Source of the DNA: Planctomycetota bacterium
GTDB lineage: Bacteria > Planctomycetota > Planctomycetia > Pirellulales > PLA5
NCBI GenBank assembly: GCA_003576845.1
Contig: QEVJ01000008.1
Location: 39,907 to 103,906 of the forward strand
Direction of reading: 5' to 3'
Length of the DNA: 64,000 nucleotides
A program made the translations under genes and the position numbers. Shown in pieces: positions 18,886 through 27,941 of the stretch; positions within the stretch are counted from its first letter, which is position 1, and every line of letters begins with the position of its first letter. The notes beneath the pieces are model-generated. The model had not been told where the DNA came from and ran no database searches. It was given only the letters and a program-made list of their open reading frames with translations.

Positions 18886-20874
18886 ATGCCTCGGATTCGG
18901 CAGCTCTCGCAGAGTGTCATCAACAAGATCGCCGCGGGCGAGGTCATCGAGCGGCCGGCGAGCGTCGTCAAGGAGTTGATGGAGAACGCCGTCGACTCCG
19001 GCGCGACGCGGATCGACGTGGCGATCGAACAAGGCGGTTCAGCCCTGGTGCGCGTCGTCGATAACGGCTGCGGGATCGCGGCCGACGAACTAACGCTGGC
19101 CGTTGCCGCGCACGCGACCAGCAAGATCGCCGACGCCGACGACCTGTTCCGCGTCGCCACGCTCGGTTTCCGCGGCGAGGCGCTGGCGTCCATCGCGGAA
19201 GTGAGTCAACTCGCCATGCGCAGCCGCACGAGCGAAGACGCCGCGGGCGCCGAGGTCGAAGTCAACGGCGGACTCGTCCGCGGCCCTGCGCCGTGCGGAG
19301 CGGCGGTCGGGACGCAGATCGAAGTCCGCAACCTATTCTTCAACACGCCCGTCCGCCGCAAATTCCTCAAGAGCACGCAAACCGAAGCCGGGCACGCGAG
19401 CGAAGCCTTCACCCGCATCGCGCTCGCCCATGCCGGCATCCACTTTACGCTCCGCCACAACGACCGGCTGCTATTCGATCTGCCGCCGACCGCCGAGCTT
19501 CGCGGCCGCATCGCGGCGCTGTTCGGCCAGGAATTGGCCGATCGCCTGATCGACGTCGACAATCGCGACGGCGACGTTCGGCTTTGGGGCTACGTCGCCG
19601 ATCCCAGCGAGAGCCGCGCCAACAACCGCACGCAATACCTGTTCCTCAACGGCCGGCACATCCGCGACCGGTCGCTCCAGCACGCGCTCGGCGAAGCCTA
19701 CCGCGGTTTGCTGCTTACCGGCCGATTTCCCGTCGCGATGTTGCACCTGTCGATGCCGGCCGAGCTGATCGACGTCAACGTCCATCCGACGAAGCTCGAA
19801 GTCCGCTTTGCGGACGGCGGGCGACTCTACAGTCAGTTGCTGGGCACGCTGCGGGCGCGGTTCTTGTCGACCGATTTGACCGCCAGGGGAAACGCGAGCC
19901 GCGCCGAAGCCGGCGTTTCCGAGACCGAAGAGTTCGCCGCAACCGTCGACCGCGACGACTTCGATGCGGCCGCCGTCGCCCGGCGGCAAGCCGAACTCGT
20001 CGATTGGGCGAAAGGCAAACTGGCCGAAGCAACCGCCCAACGCGAATTTGCCGGGGCGCTCGGCTTTGGCATGGGCAACGGTCGGGACGCCGCCGTCGCC
20101 GCAGGCCCGCCGAGATTCGACCGCGCCGATTTTTTCCGGCCTCATGCGCCGTTGGAAGTCCACCGCCTCGATCGCACGGCCGGCGCGGGCGACTTTCCCG
20201 ACGAGGAGCCCGAACCCGAGGGCCTCGCAGAGTTCGAACGGGCGACGGCCGACGAGCCCGCGCCGGCCCGGCCGGATTCGCTCGCGTCGGCGTACCGCCT
20301 CGACGCGCCGCACGCCTTGCAAATCCACAATCGTTACATCGTGACCGAGAGTCCCGAGGGCGTGGTCGTCATCGACCAACACGCGCTGCACGAGCGCATA
20401 CTCTACGAACAACTCCGCGCGAAGGTGCTCGCCGGCGCGGTCGAGTCGCAGCAACTACTCGTGCCGGAGCCGGTCGACCTGACGCCGGCCGAAGCGGCGG
20501 CGGTTCTCGATCGCGCGGAATTGCTCGCCGACCTGGGCATTCGCGTCGCGCCGTTCGGCGGCGGGACGATCATCGTGTCGAGCTATCCGGCGATGCTCGC
20601 GAACCTCAGCCCCGCCGAATTGTTGCGCGATGTCGTCGACCGCATTTCCACCGAAGGCAAGACGCTCGAACGGCGCGATCTCGTGGACGAGCTCTTGCAC
20701 ATGATCGCCTGCAAAGCCGCGATCAAGGCCGGCGACCGTCTCACGCACGACGAGATCACGGCTCTGCTTGCCGCGCGGCATCTGGCCGAGGACGCTCATC
20801 ACTGTCCGCACGGCCGCCCCACCGCACTAGTTTTCACCCGCGAAGAGTTGGATCGCCAGTTCAAGCGGACATAA
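18886..20874 (+). CDS. mutL: DNA mismatch repair protein MutL
   Basis: 662 residues. The N-terminal GHKL ATPase (about 1-330) has IRQLSQSVINKIAAGEVIERPASVVKELMENA, DNGCGI, ATSKI and FRGEAL. The C-terminal dimerisation domain retains the nicking endonuclease motif DQHALHERILYE (DQHAxxExxxxE), together with ACKAAIKAGD and CPHGRP. It is therefore predicted to be a nicking MutL, as in bacteria lacking MutH. The linker (about 340-470) is low-complexity. MutS is not in the window. Start ATG 18886 gives the canonical MPRIRQL N-terminus. Confidence 0.96.
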   Translation: MPRIRQLSQSVINKIAAGEVIERPASVVKELMENAVDSGATRIDVAIEQGGSALVRVVDNGCGIAADELTLAVAAHATSKIADADDLFRVATLGFRGEALASIAEVSQLAMRSRTSEDAAGAEVEVNGGLVRGPAPCGAAVGTQIEVRNLFFNTPVRRKFLKSTQTEAGHASEAFTRIALAHAGIHFTLRHNDRLLFDLPPTAELRGRIAALFGQELADRLIDVDNRDGDVRLWGYVADPSESRANNRTQYLFLNGRHIRDRSLQHALGEAYRGLLLTGRFPVAMLHLSMPAELIDVNVHPTKLEVRFADGGRLYSQLLGTLRARFLSTDLTARGNASRAEAGVSETEEFAATVDRDDFDAAAVARRQAELVDWAKGKLAEATAQREFAGALGFGMGNGRDAAVAAGPPRFDRADFFRPHAPLEVHRLDRTAGAGDFPDEEPEPEGLAEFERATADEPAPARPDSLASAYRLDAPHALQIHNRYIVTESPEGVVVIDQHALHERILYEQLRAKVLAGAVESQQLLVPEPVDLTPAEAAAVLDRAELLADLGIRVAPFGGGTIIVSSYPAMLANLSPAELLRDVVDRISTEGKTLERRDLVDELLHMIACKAAIKAGDRLTHDEITALLAARHLAEDAHHCPHGRPTALVFTREELDRQFKRT

Positions 20875-20944
20875 ATGCAAATCGGCCCAAACCGACGTAA
20901 CTGCCGACGGCGGACGAGCGGCGGATTTGCACGGCGATCGTCTC

Positions 20945-21400
20945 TCAATCCCACCACAGATAGATCTGCGGCGCGGCCGCGACGTCCGGCGAGTCGAACC
21001 CTTCGCGCCGTAATTCGGCTCGGCATAGGTCCACGACGGACTTTCTCAATTCCGGGTCGCTTGGCAACGTCACCACGAGCGCGTCGGCATACGGTCCACC
21101 CTCTCCCATCACCGTTTCCTCATCGTCCCTAATCGTATCGTTAGGCACGACCACCTTCGCGGCGCCGGCGGCGTACAGAGCCTCAACGTATTTCACGGCA
21201 TTCTCGGTCTCCAGAAACCGGTTGGATGCGAGCGCAGCTTCATTCCCGTTCGACTTGAGCCAGGCGAGCGCCTCGGGGCCATCCATGACGACGTGTTCAT
21301 CGGCCTGCTGCGTCTCGCCGATGGCGTCGAGGAAACGCTGGTCCACGCAACCCGAAAAGATCAGCACCGCGGCGGCGAAAAACATCCAATGGCGCGACAT
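20945..21400 (-). CDS. Small lipoprotein of unknown function
   Basis: 151 residues from ATG 21400. Residues 1-18 end in the lipobox LIFSGC, predicting signal peptidase II cleavage and lipid attachment. The mature part has a GPEALAWLKSNG segment and a region (KVVVPNDTIRDDEETV, ADALVVTLPSDPELRKSVVDLC) suggesting a small alpha/beta fold. No family is recognised. It is convergent with mutL, with about 70 bp between the stops. Reading further upstream in frame adds only Arg-rich sequence. Confidence 0.7.
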   Translation of the reverse strand: MSRHWMFFAAAVLIFSGCVDQRFLDAIGETQQADEHVVMDGPEALAWLKSNGNEAALASNRFLETENAVKYVEALYAAGAAKVVVPNDTIRDDEETVMGEGGPYADALVVTLPSDPELRKSVVDLCRAELRREGFDSPDVAAAPQIYLWWD

Positions 21401-21771
21401 TGCCGGAAACCTCACCGAATGGAGTGCGGCAGCTCGTGCCGAGGCGAACCGTTCGCTTGCGTGCCGAGCCCAGACGTAGGAAAGCCTACGCCGCAAACGC
21501 GGAGGCGGTGGTTCGACGTCGACGCGTCGCCGAAAGAACGTTGCCAACTCGCCTCAGGACGGCAAGATGCCAAATCGCAACGCGCCAAAAAGAAACAGGG
21601 GGCGTCGTTACGACCGCCGGCCCTTGCTCGCCAAGTTCGCCGAACGGGTCGCACGCGAAGGGACGCACGGCTGCTTTACGAGCCGTTTTTTGCCCTCTCG
21701 CGCGGCCGCAACGGCACTTTGCCGCCGCGGCTCCAACGCCCCCAACTACCGCGCAGACTCGAAGGCGCCTT
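21401..21771. other. Intergenic region, 371 bp, no gene seen
   Basis: Lies between the lipoprotein start and the Hsp20 stop. Open frames here are Arg/Ala-rich shadows without family patterns. No repeat, tRNA or clear promoter was seen. Confidence 0.35.
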
Positions 21772-22221
21772 TCACGCCTTCACTGGGATCTCCTTCCGCA
21801 CTGCTTCCGGCATTTTGGCGATCGTGACGTGGAGCACGCCGTCTTTGAACACCGCCTCCACTTTCTCCCGATCCGCGCCGGTGGGCAGAGGAACCAAGCG
21901 GCGGAACTCACCGTGCCGCCGTTCGACCCGATGGAAGGTCTTCCCCTTCTCCTCCTTCTCTTCCTTCTTCTCGCCCGTAATCCACAAACCGTTCTCCAGC
22001 ATTTCGACGTGGAAGTCTTCGGCTTTCACGCCCGGAAGCTCGACGGTCACTTCGACCATCTTCTCCGTCTCGGCGACGTCGACTTTAGGAGTGAATTTCG
22101 TCATTTCACCCCAACCTTCGGTTTCGCCGAAGAACCGGTTCATCATGCGGCCGAAATCGTCGTCGACATCGGCCAGCATCCGCGGAAACCGCGTCGTCCA
22201 TGGAACCAATTCGCGAAACAT
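21772..22221 (-). CDS. Hsp20/alpha-crystallin small heat shock protein
   Basis: 149 residues. ATG 22221 is preceded by a strong AGGAGGTGTGCT ribosome-binding site, one of the best in the window. The alpha-crystallin domain (about 45-135) runs from FTPKVDVAETEKMVEVTVELPGV through DFHVEMLENGLWITGEKK to the conserved GxLxV motif, seen here as FKDGVLHVTI. The N-terminus (FRELVPWTTRFPRML) is the usual aggregation-binding arm. It is an ATP-independent holdase for unfolding proteins. The C-terminal IxI-like tail is VRKEIPVKA. A 64-residue protein is encoded 180 bp upstream on the same strand. Confidence 0.94.
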   Translation of the reverse strand: MFRELVPWTTRFPRMLADVDDDFGRMMNRFFGETEGWGEMTKFTPKVDVAETEKMVEVTVELPGVKAEDFHVEMLENGLWITGEKKEEKEEKGKTFHRVERRHGEFRRLVPLPTGADREKVEAVFKDGVLHVTIAKMPEAVRKEIPVKA

Positions 22222-22401
22222 AGCACACCTCCTGCCGGACACTGCCGGCGCCTTTCCCTCGCCGCCGGCCTTACGCAAACCGGTCGGCGGCGAACCTTTC
22301 CGATTTCAATACGCTCCTTTCTCTATTGTTTGTTACGCAATTCACGAACCGTTGGTTCGCTCGCCCGCACTGCCGAACTCGCTGCAGATTGGGAACCTCA
22401 C

Positions 22402-22596
22402 TCAGCAAACCTCCTCGAGTACCAACGGCCTGAGCCGATCGACCAGCCGCAACAGAGCGGCCTGTTCGGCCAACAATTCGTCGTGTCGCTTGTCGGTCAA
22501 GCAATGCCGAATTAGCGGCCCCATTCCCAACAGTCGCTCCTCCACGACTTCCTGGAGCAAGCGACGTTCGTCTTCTTCGAGTTCAATGATCAACAT
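22402..22596 (-). CDS. Small helical protein, 64 residues
   Basis: The translation is almost entirely helical and amphipathic (MLIIELEEDERRLLQEVVEE, then ELLAEQAALLRLVDRLRPLV), with balanced acidic and basic residues unlike the Arg/Ala-rich shadow frames. It probably forms a coiled coil or helical bundle. It lies upstream of the Hsp20 gene on the same strand and may be co-expressed with it. No family recognised. The start ATG 22596 has only a weak GACAGG upstream. Confidence 0.6.
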   Translation of the reverse strand: MLIIELEEDERRLLQEVVEERLLGMGPLIRHCLTDKRHDELLAEQAALLRLVDRLRPLVLEEVC

Positions 22597-23051
22597 AAGG
22601 CACCTGTCGTTTGGGCCGATTCGGAACGCTTGTTTGGACGTTGGCGACTATTGCGCCGCCTGCGTGGATACAGGGCAAACGCTGCGCCAATCGGCGGTAA
22701 TTTGCCGGCAGGAGAGCGAGCGTCGAAATCCGCGGGCGCAAAGCGCTTTCGCGCCTTTTGTCGTGGGGTTTCCCGACGCGGCGTTCGGCGGTTCGCGTGC
22801 GGACGTGCGCGCCCCCAGTCTCTTGCCGCACACCACGGTACCCGCAATTATTCGGGAACGGACGCTTTCGGACGCACGGCGCTCGTGCAGCCGACGTCCA
22901 CGCCGGGCGAGACGGCGCCGACGCGCCACGGCGTTATCGCGGTAGCCAAAATGAAGTATCCTTGTGCGAAAACGCCCATCGCCCGCGCGAGGCCATGCAG
23001 TGGTCTACGCGCCGATCCCGCCATGAGGCTCGCTAACCCCCGCCCGCCGAC
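22597..23051. other. Intergenic region, 455 bp, no gene seen
   Basis: Divergent spacer between the 64-residue gene and the small membrane protein gene. Frames on both strands are Arg-rich shadows. No RNA gene or repeat was recognised. Confidence 0.35.
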
Positions 23052-23489
23052 ATGACCCGCACCGCCGTCAATTTCCTCCTCGATACGCTGCTGTTGCTTT
23101 TCTTTTCGAGTTTGGTTTGGGTCGCCGCGACGTTGCAGTTCGTGTTTCCGCCCGGGCCGGAAGCCGACGGCTGGCGGCTTTGGGGCTGTGGATACGCCGA
23201 ATGGGCCAATGTCCAGTTCGCCTTGATTGCCATTCTGCTCGCGGGCGTCGTGCTGCACGTCATGCTCCATTGGACGTGGGTCTGCGGCGTCGTGGCCAGC
23301 CGGTATGGCCGCGAGAAGAAGGGCAAAGTCGACGACGGCGTGCGCACGCTCTACGGCGTCGGCCTGTTGATTGCCATTCTGCACGTCATCGGCATCGCGT
23401 TGACCGCGGCGACGCTAACGATCGAGGATCCGGCGCAGGTCGAATCGTCGAACGCCGCCGCCGATTCTGTGCGAGCATCCGCGGACTAA
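23052..23489 (+). CDS. Three-helix membrane protein (DUF4405-like)
   Basis: 145 residues with three transmembrane helices: NFLLDTLLLLFFSSLVWVAA, FALIAILLAGVVLHVMLHWTWV and TLYGVGLLIAILHVIGIAL. A His in the second helix (HVMLHWTWV) and one in the third (LHVIG) resemble haem-b ligation in DUF4405/cytochrome b561-like proteins, but haem binding is an inference. It is convergent with the SafE-like gene of the cbb3 cluster, 15 bp away, so it could be respiration-linked. Confidence 0.7.
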   Translation: MTRTAVNFLLDTLLLLFFSSLVWVAATLQFVFPPGPEADGWRLWGCGYAEWANVQFALIAILLAGVVLHVMLHWTWVCGVVASRYGREKKGKVDDGVRTLYGVGLLIAILHVIGIALTAATLTIEDPAQVESSNAAADSVRASAD

Positions 23490-23504
23490 AGAATCCGGCG
23501 CGCC

Positions 23505-24248
23505 TCAGCGGCACCAAGGCCCCGCTTCGTCGGTAGCCGATTGCGACGCATTTGCGCCGTGCCGCATCCACGCGGCCGCCGCCACTTCGCCGCCGCCGAT
23601 CACCGCGGCTCCGCGGGCGATGCAGACCACGCCGGCGAGCATCACGCACCAGCTTGCCAGATAGATCAGCCGCGCGCGAGTGAGACCGCGGAGCAACGAT
23701 GCACCGCAACCGGCGGCGACCATGACGGGCGCGGTTCCCAGGGCGAACGTCGCCATGATCGCGGCGCCGCGGAGCATATCGGCCGTGCCGGCGGACATGG
23801 CCAGCATGCCATACAGCAGGCCGCAGGGAAGAAATGCCGTCGCCACGCCGGAGAGAAACGCTCCCGACAGCCGCTGCGCGCGGAATAGCGGCGCGAAGAC
23901 CAATGCCGCCAGACACGGCGACGCCGGCTTGCCGGCCCCGCGGCGAATCCACCCAGCAGACAAAGCGCCCTGGTAGACGAGCACCAACCCCGCCGCCAGC
24001 GAAAGAAACGCGGGTGCCCAGACCAGACTGGGGAACAGGGCCGCAAGCCGCCAACCCGCGTAGCCCACCATCGCGCCGAGCACCGCATAGGTTGCGACGC
24101 GACCGAACGTATACGCCAATTGTCGTCCGAGATTGATCCGCCAATCTCGAGCGCCGCCGCCGATCGCCAGCGCAATCGGGCCGCACATGCCAATGCAGTG
24201 CGCAGAGCCGAACACACCGGCGACGAGGATCAGCGGGAGTTCGATCAC
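23505..24248 (-). CDS. SafE/TauE-like membrane protein of the cbb3 cluster
   Basis: 247 residues from GTG 24248, chosen because it overlaps the stop of the upstream ATPase by four bases (GTGA); a TTG two codons earlier is the alternative. Six or so membrane helices are visible, beginning LILVAGVFGSAHCIGMCGPIALAIGG. The AHCxGMCG motif is typical of the sulfite exporter TauE/SafE-like (COG2836) proteins that accompany cbb3 oxidase genes, where they are thought to help copper delivery or oxidase assembly. It is the last gene of the minus-strand cco unit. Confidence 0.88.
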   Translation of the reverse strand: MIELPLILVAGVFGSAHCIGMCGPIALAIGGGARDWRINLGRQLAYTFGRVATYAVLGAMVGYAGWRLAALFPSLVWAPAFLSLAAGLVLVYQGALSAGWIRRGAGKPASPCLAALVFAPLFRAQRLSGAFLSGVATAFLPCGLLYGMLAMSAGTADMLRGAAIMATFALGTAPVMVAAGCGASLLRGLTRARLIYLASWCVMLAGVVCIARGAAVIGGGEVAAAAWMRHGANASQSATDEAGPWCR

Positions 24249-26452
24249 GGACAAGGGCTGGGGGCTGGAGACTCGGGGCTGGGGATGCGAGCGTCTGCCG
24301 TCGCAGGCGACGCTTCGGCGACCGTTGCCGATGCACCCTCGTCGTGCGCCAAGCGAAGAGAATTCGAAATCACCAGCAAGCTACTGGCAGTCATGGCAAT
24401 CGCGGCGACGATCGGGTTCAAATACCCCGCGGCTGCCAGCGCGATTCCTGCGACATTGTAGACGAACGCGAAGGCCAGGTTCCAGCGAATCGTCCGCACC
24501 GTCCGCCGGGCGAGGTCGATCGCCCACGGCAATCGCAACAAATCGTCGCTCAGCAGACACACGCCGGCCGTTTCGCGGGCAATGTCGGCGCCGCAGCCGA
24601 GCGCGATTCCGACGTCCGCCGCCGCGAGCGCCGGTGCGTCGTTGACGCCGTCCCCGACCATAACCACACCGCCCTCCCGCCGCGCCGCCGCGCGAAGTTC
24701 CTCGACGGCGGCAAGCTTGTCGGTCGGCATCAACTCCGCGCGTACCGCAAGCCCCATGTTTCGCAACGGTTCGCAGCGCGTCGCGTGGTCGCCGGAAAGC
24801 ACGCACACCGCCAGCCCGCGTTGCTGCAATTGCTCGACCGCAACGGCAGCCTCGTTTCGGAGCGATTCGGCGAGCGCGAACGCGCCGCGGACGCGTCCGG
24901 ACCATCCGACGCACACCACGGCCTCGCCAGCGGCTTGGGCGCGAGCGATCGCTGCGGCGACTTTAGCGTCGCACGCCAGGCGTTCGGATTCCATCAATCG
25001 CGGACTACCGAGGTACGCTTTGCCGCCAAGTTCCTTGATATCCGCCGCTAGACCGAGTCCCGCGATCGTCCGCACGCCGTTCGCGCAATAGGGCTCCGCG
25101 GCGACGGCAAACTGCAAGACGGCCGCCGACAGCGGATGCGACGAGCCGCCGGAAAGCGCCGCGGCGGCGCCGAGCACGCACTCTGCGCTCTCGTTCTCGC
25201 CCGCAACGAACCGCTCGACGCTGGCCTTGCCCGTCGAAAGTGTCCCGGTCTTATCGAACGCCATCCGAGAGACGGACCCGAGCCGCACGAGCGCGTCGCC
25301 GTCGCGAAATAGCACCTGTCGCCGGGCTGCAAAACCGAGCGCCGTCCAAATCGCCATCGGCGTGGCCAGCCCGAGTGCGCAGGGGCATGCGATCAGCAAA
25401 ACGGCGAGCGCGGCCATGATGCCGTCAGCCGGCGACGCCGCCCGCGCGTGAAAAACGAACGCCGCCAGCGCCACGGCAATCACCAGCGGCGTGAACCAGG
25501 CCGCAACGCGGTCCGCCAACGATTGATAGCGATCCTTGCGTGCCGCCGCGGCCCGGACCGTCTCGACGATCCGCGAAAGCGCGCCCGCGGTTGGCGCGGC
25601 CGTGGCCTGGACGTAGATGTCGCCATCGAGGCTGAGCGTGCCGGCGTAAACGCGATCGCCGGGCCGCTTTTCCACGGGCACGCTCTCGCCGGTAATCAAC
25701 TGCTCGTCGACGGCCGCTTGATGCCGCACGACGACGCCGTCGACCGCGAACCGTTCGCCGGCCACCACGCGAACCAGGTCGCCTTCGCGCACTTGGGCGA
25801 GCGGGACCGATTCCTCGCGGTCGCCGCAAACGAGCCGAACCGTATTGGGCAGCAACCGTTCGAGCGCGGCCAGCGCCGCCGTCGTTCGCTGCTTGCCGGT
25901 TGCCTCGAACCAGCGGCCGAGCGTGACCGCGATCAGCACGACGCAGGCCACCTCGAAGTAGACGTGCCCTTCGTCGCGGACGACCGACACGATCGAGTAG
26001 ACAAGCGCCGCGGCGATTCCGAGGACCAACAGGACGTCGGTCGAAAGCCGCCGCGCGCGGAGCGTGGCCACGGCATTCTCCACGAGCGGTCCGCCGAGCA
26101 GCAGCACGACCGGCAGCGACAGCACCAGACACGTATAACGCAGCAACTCGTCGAGCATCGTCATCGCCCGCGGCGCCGCGTCGTGTACGGCATACACGTC
26201 GCGGGTCCACAGGACCATGCTGAACATCATCACGTTCAGCGACAGGAACGCGGCCAGCGCCAGCCGAGCCATGAGCCAATGGGCGTGTCCCGTCTCCGCC
26301 CGCTCGCGTGCGATGGATGCGGCGAAGCGGCAGCCAAAGCAGCAGTATTCGGCCGTCGGCGTCGGTTTTTCGGCATGGCCCGAGCGCAAAGTCGTCGGCA
26401 GCGGTAGACCGCAGTAATCGCAGGCCGGCGTTGGCGCCTCGGTTGCGTTCAT
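24245..26452 (-). CDS. Cu-exporting P1B-type ATPase (CcoI-like)
   Basis: 735 residues. The N-terminus has metal-binding cysteines (CDYCGLPLP; YCCFGCRF), then eight membrane helices. Diagnostic motifs are TGES, the ion-binding CPC in ACPCALGLATPMAIW, the phosphorylation site DKTGTLSTGK, the HP-like SHPLSAAVL and GDGVNDAPALAAADVG. This is the CcoI/FixI type that supplies copper for assembly of cbb3 oxidase. ATG 26452 overlaps the stop of the 63-residue gene (ATGA). The C-terminal tail, RIPSPESPAPSPCP, is encoded by heptad repeat C, so repeat expansion has altered the protein end. Confidence 0.93.
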   Translation of the reverse strand: MNATEAPTPACDYCGLPLPTTLRSGHAEKPTPTAEYCCFGCRFAASIARERAETGHAHWLMARLALAAFLSLNVMMFSMVLWTRDVYAVHDAAPRAMTMLDELLRYTCLVLSLPVVLLLGGPLVENAVATLRARRLSTDVLLVLGIAAALVYSIVSVVRDEGHVYFEVACVVLIAVTLGRWFEATGKQRTTAALAALERLLPNTVRLVCGDREESVPLAQVREGDLVRVVAGERFAVDGVVVRHQAAVDEQLITGESVPVEKRPGDRVYAGTLSLDGDIYVQATAAPTAGALSRIVETVRAAAARKDRYQSLADRVAAWFTPLVIAVALAAFVFHARAASPADGIMAALAVLLIACPCALGLATPMAIWTALGFAARRQVLFRDGDALVRLGSVSRMAFDKTGTLSTGKASVERFVAGENESAECVLGAAAALSGGSSHPLSAAVLQFAVAAEPYCANGVRTIAGLGLAADIKELGGKAYLGSPRLMESERLACDAKVAAAIARAQAAGEAVVCVGWSGRVRGAFALAESLRNEAAVAVEQLQQRGLAVCVLSGDHATRCEPLRNMGLAVRAELMPTDKLAAVEELRAAARREGGVVMVGDGVNDAPALAAADVGIALGCGADIARETAGVCLLSDDLLRLPWAIDLARRTVRTIRWNLAFAFVYNVAGIALAAAGYLNPIVAAIAMTASSLLVISNSLRLAHDEGASATVAEASPATADARIPSPESPAPSPCP
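24255..24285. repeat. Heptad repeat C, inside a coding end
   Basis: GGGCTGG GGGCTGG AGACTCG GGGCTGG, exactly 7-nt phased. It lies within the last codons of the CcoI-like ATPase and encodes its Ser-Pro-rich tail in the antisense orientation. Confidence 0.75.
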
Positions 26453-26640
26453 GGCGGCTTGATCAGCTCGACTTGCATCTGCGGGATCAAGTAGCCGACG
26501 ACGTAATAGATCGCCAGAATCCAAAAACCGAGCCACAGCAGGCGCACGTACCACGGGATCGCGCTGCCGCGATAGTCGTGATACCGGGCCTCCTCTTCGG
26601 GCGTGGTCGGCGGCGCGGTAGGTGGTTCGTGTTGTGACAT
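26449..26640 (-). CDS. Single-pass membrane protein of the cbb3 cluster
   Basis: 63 residues. A Pro/Thr/Glu-rich head (SQHEPPTAPPTTPEEEARY) is followed by one transmembrane helix (VRLLWLGFWILAIYYVVGYLI) and a short tail. By position and topology it resembles a CcoQ/CcoH-like accessory subunit of the oxidase, though no sequence signature proves that. Its stop overlaps the ATPase start (ATGA). The ATG is directly abutted by heptad repeat D, leaving no space for a Shine-Dalgarno sequence. Confidence 0.8.
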   Translation of the reverse strand: MSQHEPPTAPPTTPEEEARYHDYRGSAIPWYVRLLWLGFWILAIYYVVGYLIPQMQVELIKPP

Positions 26641-26720
26641 GGGATTCGGGATTCGGGATTCGGGATTCGGGATTCGGGCAACGCCGCTGCGCGGCCTTGC
26701 TCACTGCTCACTGCTCTGTC
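26641..26720. repeat. Heptad repeat D
   Basis: Five perfect GGGATTC units (26641-26675), then CTCACTG CTCACTG CTCTGTC (26700-26720). It fills the entire 80-bp gap between two cco-cluster genes and touches the start codon of one and the stop codon of the other. The 23-bp stretch ending in the two CTCACTG units is also present in repeat G. Confidence 0.85.
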
Positions 26721-27005
26721 TTACCCGCGCCCTCGATCCAACATCTTTTCTCGCTCCAAATGCTGGTGTTTCGGGCCTTCGATGTCGTGAAACATCCCGT
26801 TCATTGCGGCCCAGAAGAACATTAGCAGAAAGCCGAATCCGGCGAGCAAGTAATTGAGGATCGGCGTAATCGCAAACGCCCCGTCCGCGTCGCCGCGGAA
26901 GAGCATGACGAACTCGAAAAACTTGTTTGCAAAGCCCAAGCAACTCGGCACCAGGATCACCAGGGCCAAAAGGAGCATGGACCACGATTTGCGGCGGGGA
27001 GACAT
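26721..27005 (-). CDS. Two-helix membrane protein of the cbb3 cluster
   Basis: 94 residues with two transmembrane helices (SMLLLALVILVPSCLGFAN and ILNYLLAGFGFLLMFFWAAM) and a charged C-terminal tail (DIEGPKHQHLEREKMLDRG). It is encoded between ccoO and the 63-residue gene on the same strand. No named family is recognised. Its conserved position suggests an oxidase accessory subunit. The ATG 27005 lies 5 nt from heptad repeat E. Confidence 0.75.
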   Translation of the reverse strand: MSPRRKSWSMLLLALVILVPSCLGFANKFFEFVMLFRGDADGAFAITPILNYLLAGFGFLLMFFWAAMNGMFHDIEGPKHQHLEREKMLDRGRG

Positions 27006-27009
27006 GTTT

Positions 27010-27162
<153 letters not shown>

Positions 27163-27168
27163 GTGCAA

Positions 27169-27804
27169 TCATTCTCTATCGGCTTCGATTTCCTCGTAAT
27201 ACGGATAGCTCGGCAACCACGAGCCGAGCCATTGCACGTAGGTAATGAGCGCGATGCCGCGGCGGTTCGGCTTTTCGGGGTCGCCGTCGAACAGCCACGG
27301 ATAGTTGGGCATCGGCGAGCCATCGGATACCGACTTTGGCTCGAAGAAATGCACGACGTGCCAGTCGTTGCCCCGGCGGCCTCCTTCGCGGCTCAAGTCG
27401 GGACCGACGCGGCGCGTGCCGAACATCACCGGCCGCTGCAATTCGTTTTGAAACTCCTCGGTCTTCGCCACGTCGCCGAAGCGTCGCGATTCGTTCGACA
27501 CCGGGCGGACGAACTGGCTGTGGCAATGCCAGCAACCTTCGCCGATGTAGACTTGCCGGCCCAATCGCAGCGCCTCGGCACACTTCTCTTCCGTCGGTTC
27601 GCCGAACGCCGCCTGGAACGCCTCCGGATAGCGCCGGCTCAAGTCCTCGAACTGGTACATCACGCGCGCGTTGACGACTTCCTCGGCGGTCTGCTCGGGC
27701 AGATCCCGATACATCAGCACGGGCACCAGCGCATTCGACAAGAACGCGAGGGCAAAGAAGCCGATGCCGCCGATCCAGAGTATGCCGGCTTTGCTTTCGA
27801 ACAT
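27169..27804 (-). CDS. ccoO: cbb3-type cytochrome c oxidase subunit II (monohaem)
   Basis: 211 residues. An N-terminal anchor helix (GGIGFFALAFLSNALVPVLMY) is followed by a periplasmic domain with one haem c motif, CWHCHSQFVRP, at 91-95, in the context GRQVYIGEGCWHCHSQF that is diagnostic of CcoO/FixO. GPDLSREGGRRGNDWHVVHFFEP and GSPMPNYPWLF supply the distal methionine region. It transfers electrons to CcoN. ATG 27804 lies 4 nt from heptad repeat F with no Shine-Dalgarno. Confidence 0.95.
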   Translation of the reverse strand: MFESKAGILWIGGIGFFALAFLSNALVPVLMYRDLPEQTAEEVVNARVMYQFEDLSRRYPEAFQAAFGEPTEEKCAEALRLGRQVYIGEGCWHCHSQFVRPVSNESRRFGDVAKTEEFQNELQRPVMFGTRRVGPDLSREGGRRGNDWHVVHFFEPKSVSDGSPMPNYPWLFDGDPEKPNRRGIALITYVQWLGSWLPSYPYYEEIEADRE

Positions 27805-27807
27805 GAT

Positions 27808-27938
27808 CGGGGGGGTCGGGTCAGGGGTCGGGAGCCAGGGATCAGGAAGGATTCAGGCGTCGGGATTCGGGGAGGAAGTGGGCAGTGAACCGTGGGCAGC
27901 GAACAGTGGGCAGTTCTTGCCCGCTGTCCACTGATTAC
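27808..27938. repeat. Heptad repeat F
   Basis: First block: GGGTCGGGTCAGGGGTCGGG with ATCAGG/ATTCAGG variants. Second block: GGCAGTG AACCGTG GGCAGCG AACAGTG GGCAG, followed by an inverted TGCCCGCTGTCCACTG that could form a hairpin with it. It fills the ccoN-ccoO spacer. Confidence 0.75.
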
Positions 27939-27941
27939 TTC

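Noticed and set aside
21293..22945. 550-codon plus-strand open frame
   Set aside because: Runs antisense through Hsp20 and the 64-residue gene, with no domain.
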